Below, piece by piece: positions 62,099-64,000 of a stretch of 64,000 nt of DNA (the first letter of the stretch is position 1; every line of letters starts with the position of its first letter). A program made the translations under genes and the position numbers. A model generated the notes under the pieces. It did no database searches. It was not told the DNA's origin and was given only the letters and a program-made list of their open reading frames with translations. Origin of the DNA: Pseudomonas oryzihabitans NBRC 102199. GTDB taxonomy: Bacteria > Pseudomonadota > Gammaproteobacteria > Pseudomonadales > Pseudomonadaceae. The DNA lies in assembly GCF_000730625.1 (NCBI RefSeq), contig NZ_BBIT01000019.1:124001-188000 (forward strand), written 5' to 3'.

Positions 62099-64000
62099 TC
62101 AGGTCGGCACGGGAGCGTGGACTGGAGCAGTAACGCTGGTAGACGCGGCCTCGCCTATCAGGCCGGGCACGTTGAGGATCAGCGCCACGGCGCCGGTACC
62201 CAGGATGGTGAAACCGCCCAGGCTGCGGTTGTGGCCGAACAGCGGACCGAGCGGCTTGATCACCGTCTGGAATTCGCCGAGCAGCTGATCGACCACCAGA
62301 CCGGCGCGCTGGCCGGCGTAGCGCACCACCACCACGTTCTGCCGCCGCGGCGGCGCCTCCTCGATGGCGAACAGCTGGCGCAGGCGCAGCACCGGCAGCA
62401 CCTCGCCGCGCAGGTCGAGGTAGTCGTTGCCGTTGGCCTGGACACTGGCCGCCTCGGTCAGCTCGATGCACTCCTCCACCGCCTCCAGGGGCACCACGTA
62501 GGTAGCCTTGCCGACGCCGATGAGGAAGCCGTCGATGATCGCCAGGGTCAGGGGCAGGCGAATGGTCACCGTGGTGCCGCGGCCTTCCTCGCTGGTGAGA
62601 TCGACGCTGCCGCGCAGGGCGGTGATGTTCTTTTTCACCACGTCCATGCCGACGCCGCGACCGGACAGGTTGCTGATCTGCTCGGCGGTGGAGAAGCCCG
62701 GTTCGAAGATTAGGTTGAACACGTCCTTGTCGGCCAGCACCTGGCCCTCGGCGATCAGGCCGCGCTCGGTCGCCTTGCGCAGGATGCGCTCGCGCGACAG
62801 ACCGCCGCCGTCGTCGGTGACCTCGATGACGATGCTGCTCGACTCGTGATAGGCATTGAGCCCCACAGTGCCCTGGGCCGGCTTGCCTCGCGCCAGGCGC
62901 AGCTCGGCGGATTCGATGCCATGGTCCATGGCGTTGCGGATCAGGTGGGTCAGTGGATCGCCGATCTTTTCCACCACGGTCTTGTCCAGCTCGGTCTCGC
63001 CGCCGCTGATGCGCAGGGCGATGTCCTTGCCGATTTCCTTGGAGACGTCGCGGACCACGCGCTGGAAGCGGTTGAAGGTGGTGCCGATCTGCACCATGCG
63101 CAGGGTCAGGGCGGTGTCGCGGACCTCTTCCACCAGGCGCGACAGCACCCCGGTGGATTCCACCAGAGCCGCCAGACCGCTCTGCTGGGCGATCAGCTGG
63201 GTCCCGGCACCGGCGATGATCAGCTCGCCGATGAGATCGATCAGCTGATCGAGCTTGGTCGCGTCGATACGGATCAGCTGGCCTTCGCCGGCCGGCGCGC
63301 GCTGCTCCTTGATCTTGCGCTGCTTGTTCAGGGCCGCATCCACCACCGGCGGATTGACCAGCTGGGCCTCCACCAGGGCTTCGCCGATGGGCTGGCGCGG
63401 CGTCGCCGGATCGGCCTGGCGACGCAGCACCTCGTCCAGCTCGGTGGCGGTCAGGGTGCCGCAGCGCACCAGGATCTCGCCCAGGCGCAGGTCTTCCTCG
63501 GCCAGGTCGTCGATCAGCTGGCAGTAGTCGCTGCTGCGGCTGTGCGGCGGCAGGATGCGGATCTGGCTGTCCTCGCGGACGAATTCGAAGGCCGCCTCGA
63601 TGGTCGCCTTGTCGGCGTCGCTGTCGAAGGCGACCTCGAAGCCCAGGTAGCAGGTCTCCGGGTCCATCTCCGCCGCGGCCGGGATGGCGTCGGTCAGGGT
63701 GACGATGTTGACGATGCGGCCAAAGCTGTTGAGGTAGCGCACGAAGGCCAACGGATCCATGCCATTGCGCAGCATGTCCGGACCGAAGCGCAGCGACAGG
63801 TGCCAGTGGCCGGCGGCGACGCCATCGACCGGTGGCGCCAGGCTACGGGCGGTGGCGGCCGGCTGGGTGGCCTTGGCGCTCGGCTGCAGATAGTGCTCCA
63901 GGCGCTGCACCAGCACGGCGCCGGCGGCCTGGAAGTCGGGCTCCGGCTCGCTGCCGGACGATACCCGGGCGATCAGGCCGTTGAGGTGGTCGCAGACCTC
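62099..64000 (-). CDS. cheA: Chemotaxis histidine kinase CheA (5' end outside window)
   Basis: At least 634 residues, open to the window edge. From the edge: a linker, a P2-like CheY-binding region ([21 protein letters not shown], in part), a helical [11 protein letters not shown] segment, the P3 dimerisation helices ([14 protein letters not shown]), a P4 ATPase (N-box [13 protein letters not shown]1 [12 protein letters not shown]2 [13 protein letters not shown]), and the P5 CheW-like domain ending near LILNVPGL. The N-terminal phospho-His domain (P1) is not in the window. It heads the operon seen here; a cheY gene may lie just upstream, as in PAO1 che2. Confidence 0.95.
   Translation of the reverse strand, partial: EVCDHLNGLIARVSSGSEPEPDFQAAGAVLVQRLEHYLQPSAKATQPAATARSLAPPVDGVAAGHWHLSLRFGPDMLRNGMDPLAFVRYLNSFGRIVNIVTLTDAIPAAAEMDPETCYLGFEVAFDSDADKATIEAAFEFVREDSQIRILPPHSRSSDYCQLIDDLAEEDLRLGEILVRCGTLTATELDEVLRRQADPATPRQPIGEALVEAQLVNPPVVDAALNKQRKIKEQRAPAGEGQLIRIDATKLDQLIDLIGELIIAGAGTQLIAQQSGLAALVESTGVLSRLVEEVRDTALTLRMVQIGTTFNRFQRVVRDVSKEIGKDIALRISGGETELDKTVVEKIGDPLTHLIRNAMDHGIESAELRLARGKPAQGTVGLNAYHESSSIVIEVTDDGGGLSRERILRKATERGLIAEGQVLADKDVFNLIFEPGFSTAEQISNLSGRGVGMDVVKKNITALRGSVDLTSEEGRGTTVTIRLPLTLAIIDGFLIGVGKATYVVPLEAVEECIELTEAASVQANGNDYLDLRGEVLPVLRLRQLFAIEEAPPRRQNVVVVRYAGQRAGLVVDQLLGEFQTVIKPLGPLFGHNRSLGGFTILGTGAVALILNVPGLIGEAASTSVTAPVHAPVPT

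Noticed and set aside
59892-62288. Very long open frames opposite the chemoreceptor genes (also 55281-57668 and 57919-59553)
   Set aside because: They are antisense shadows created by high G+C codon bias; Gly/His/Leu-rich nonsense without ribosome sites or domains.
62079-62471. N-terminal extension of the 811-residue receptor
   Set aside because: It overlaps the CheA P5 coding region and is Arg/Ala/Gly-rich; the normal MCP start is at 62078 right before the first membrane helix.

Overview
The window is a high-GC gammaproteobacterial chromosome segment, almost certainly from the genus Pseudomonas. Four signs point there: gene order minC-minD-minE-rluA next to a lauroyl acyltransferase, a folD gene beside an Arg-His-Leu tRNA cluster, a prc/PIG3/EAL-GGDEF/FKBP block like the PA3240-PA3262 stretch of P. 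aeruginosa PAO1 as I remember it, and REP palindromes with the GTAGGAGCGGCC core. A P. oryzihabitans/P. luteola-like species is my guess only. No phage, IS element, plasmid origin or CRISPR array was seen. Most genes are chromosomal housekeeping or sensory genes with uniform codon use.

Left part (1-7.1 kb): the end of a GAF/degenerate histidine kinase, a histidine phosphatase, a soluble BdlA-like PAS-PAS receptor, then a two-gene unit read leftward. That unit encodes a cytoplasmic chemoreceptor with five tandem PAS domains (exact 366-bp repeat) and a protein made of three fused CheW domains. A textbook FliA (sigma-28) promoter precedes it. 7.2-9.4 kb holds a TauE/SafE transporter and four small hypothetical proteins. 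9.5-11.8 kb holds three tRNA genes, folD and an orphan betaine-type binding protein.

Middle part (12-43.4 kb): an envelope-lipid neighbourhood (alpha/beta hydrolase, MlaA, patatin, LpxL/HtrB), minCDE-rluA, a methyltransferase, an M18 aminopeptidase, and a GntR-controlled ABC importer operon carrying a phosphodiesterase-like enzyme and a HAD hydrolase. Next come a REP cluster, a PIG3 oxidoreductase, the Prc tail-specific protease, an EAL-CBS-GGDEF protein, a DUF1232 protein, an FKBP lipoprotein, an Att/FtsX-type ABC exporter with an AttH-like lipoprotein, a TerC protein, a second REP pair, a GreA/GreB-like factor and a DUF1206 membrane protein.

Right part (43.4-64 kb): a Mut7-C nuclease-like protein, HrpA helicase, an SGNH-like protein, FadD, a MaoC/PhaJ-type hydratase and a DUF1349 protein. 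The window ends in a leftward chemosensory operon, cheA(partial)-mcp-mcp-cheW-mcp-cheW-cheR-cheD-cheB, resembling the PAO1 che2 cluster but with three transmembrane receptors. Two of these carry long poly-HAMP stacks, one enlarged by an in-frame 270-bp duplication. All three end in a CheR/CheB-type pentapeptide, and CheR carries the G-x-G element associated with pentapeptide binding.

Functional calls rest on motif recognition without database searches. Synteny statements come from memory of PAO1.
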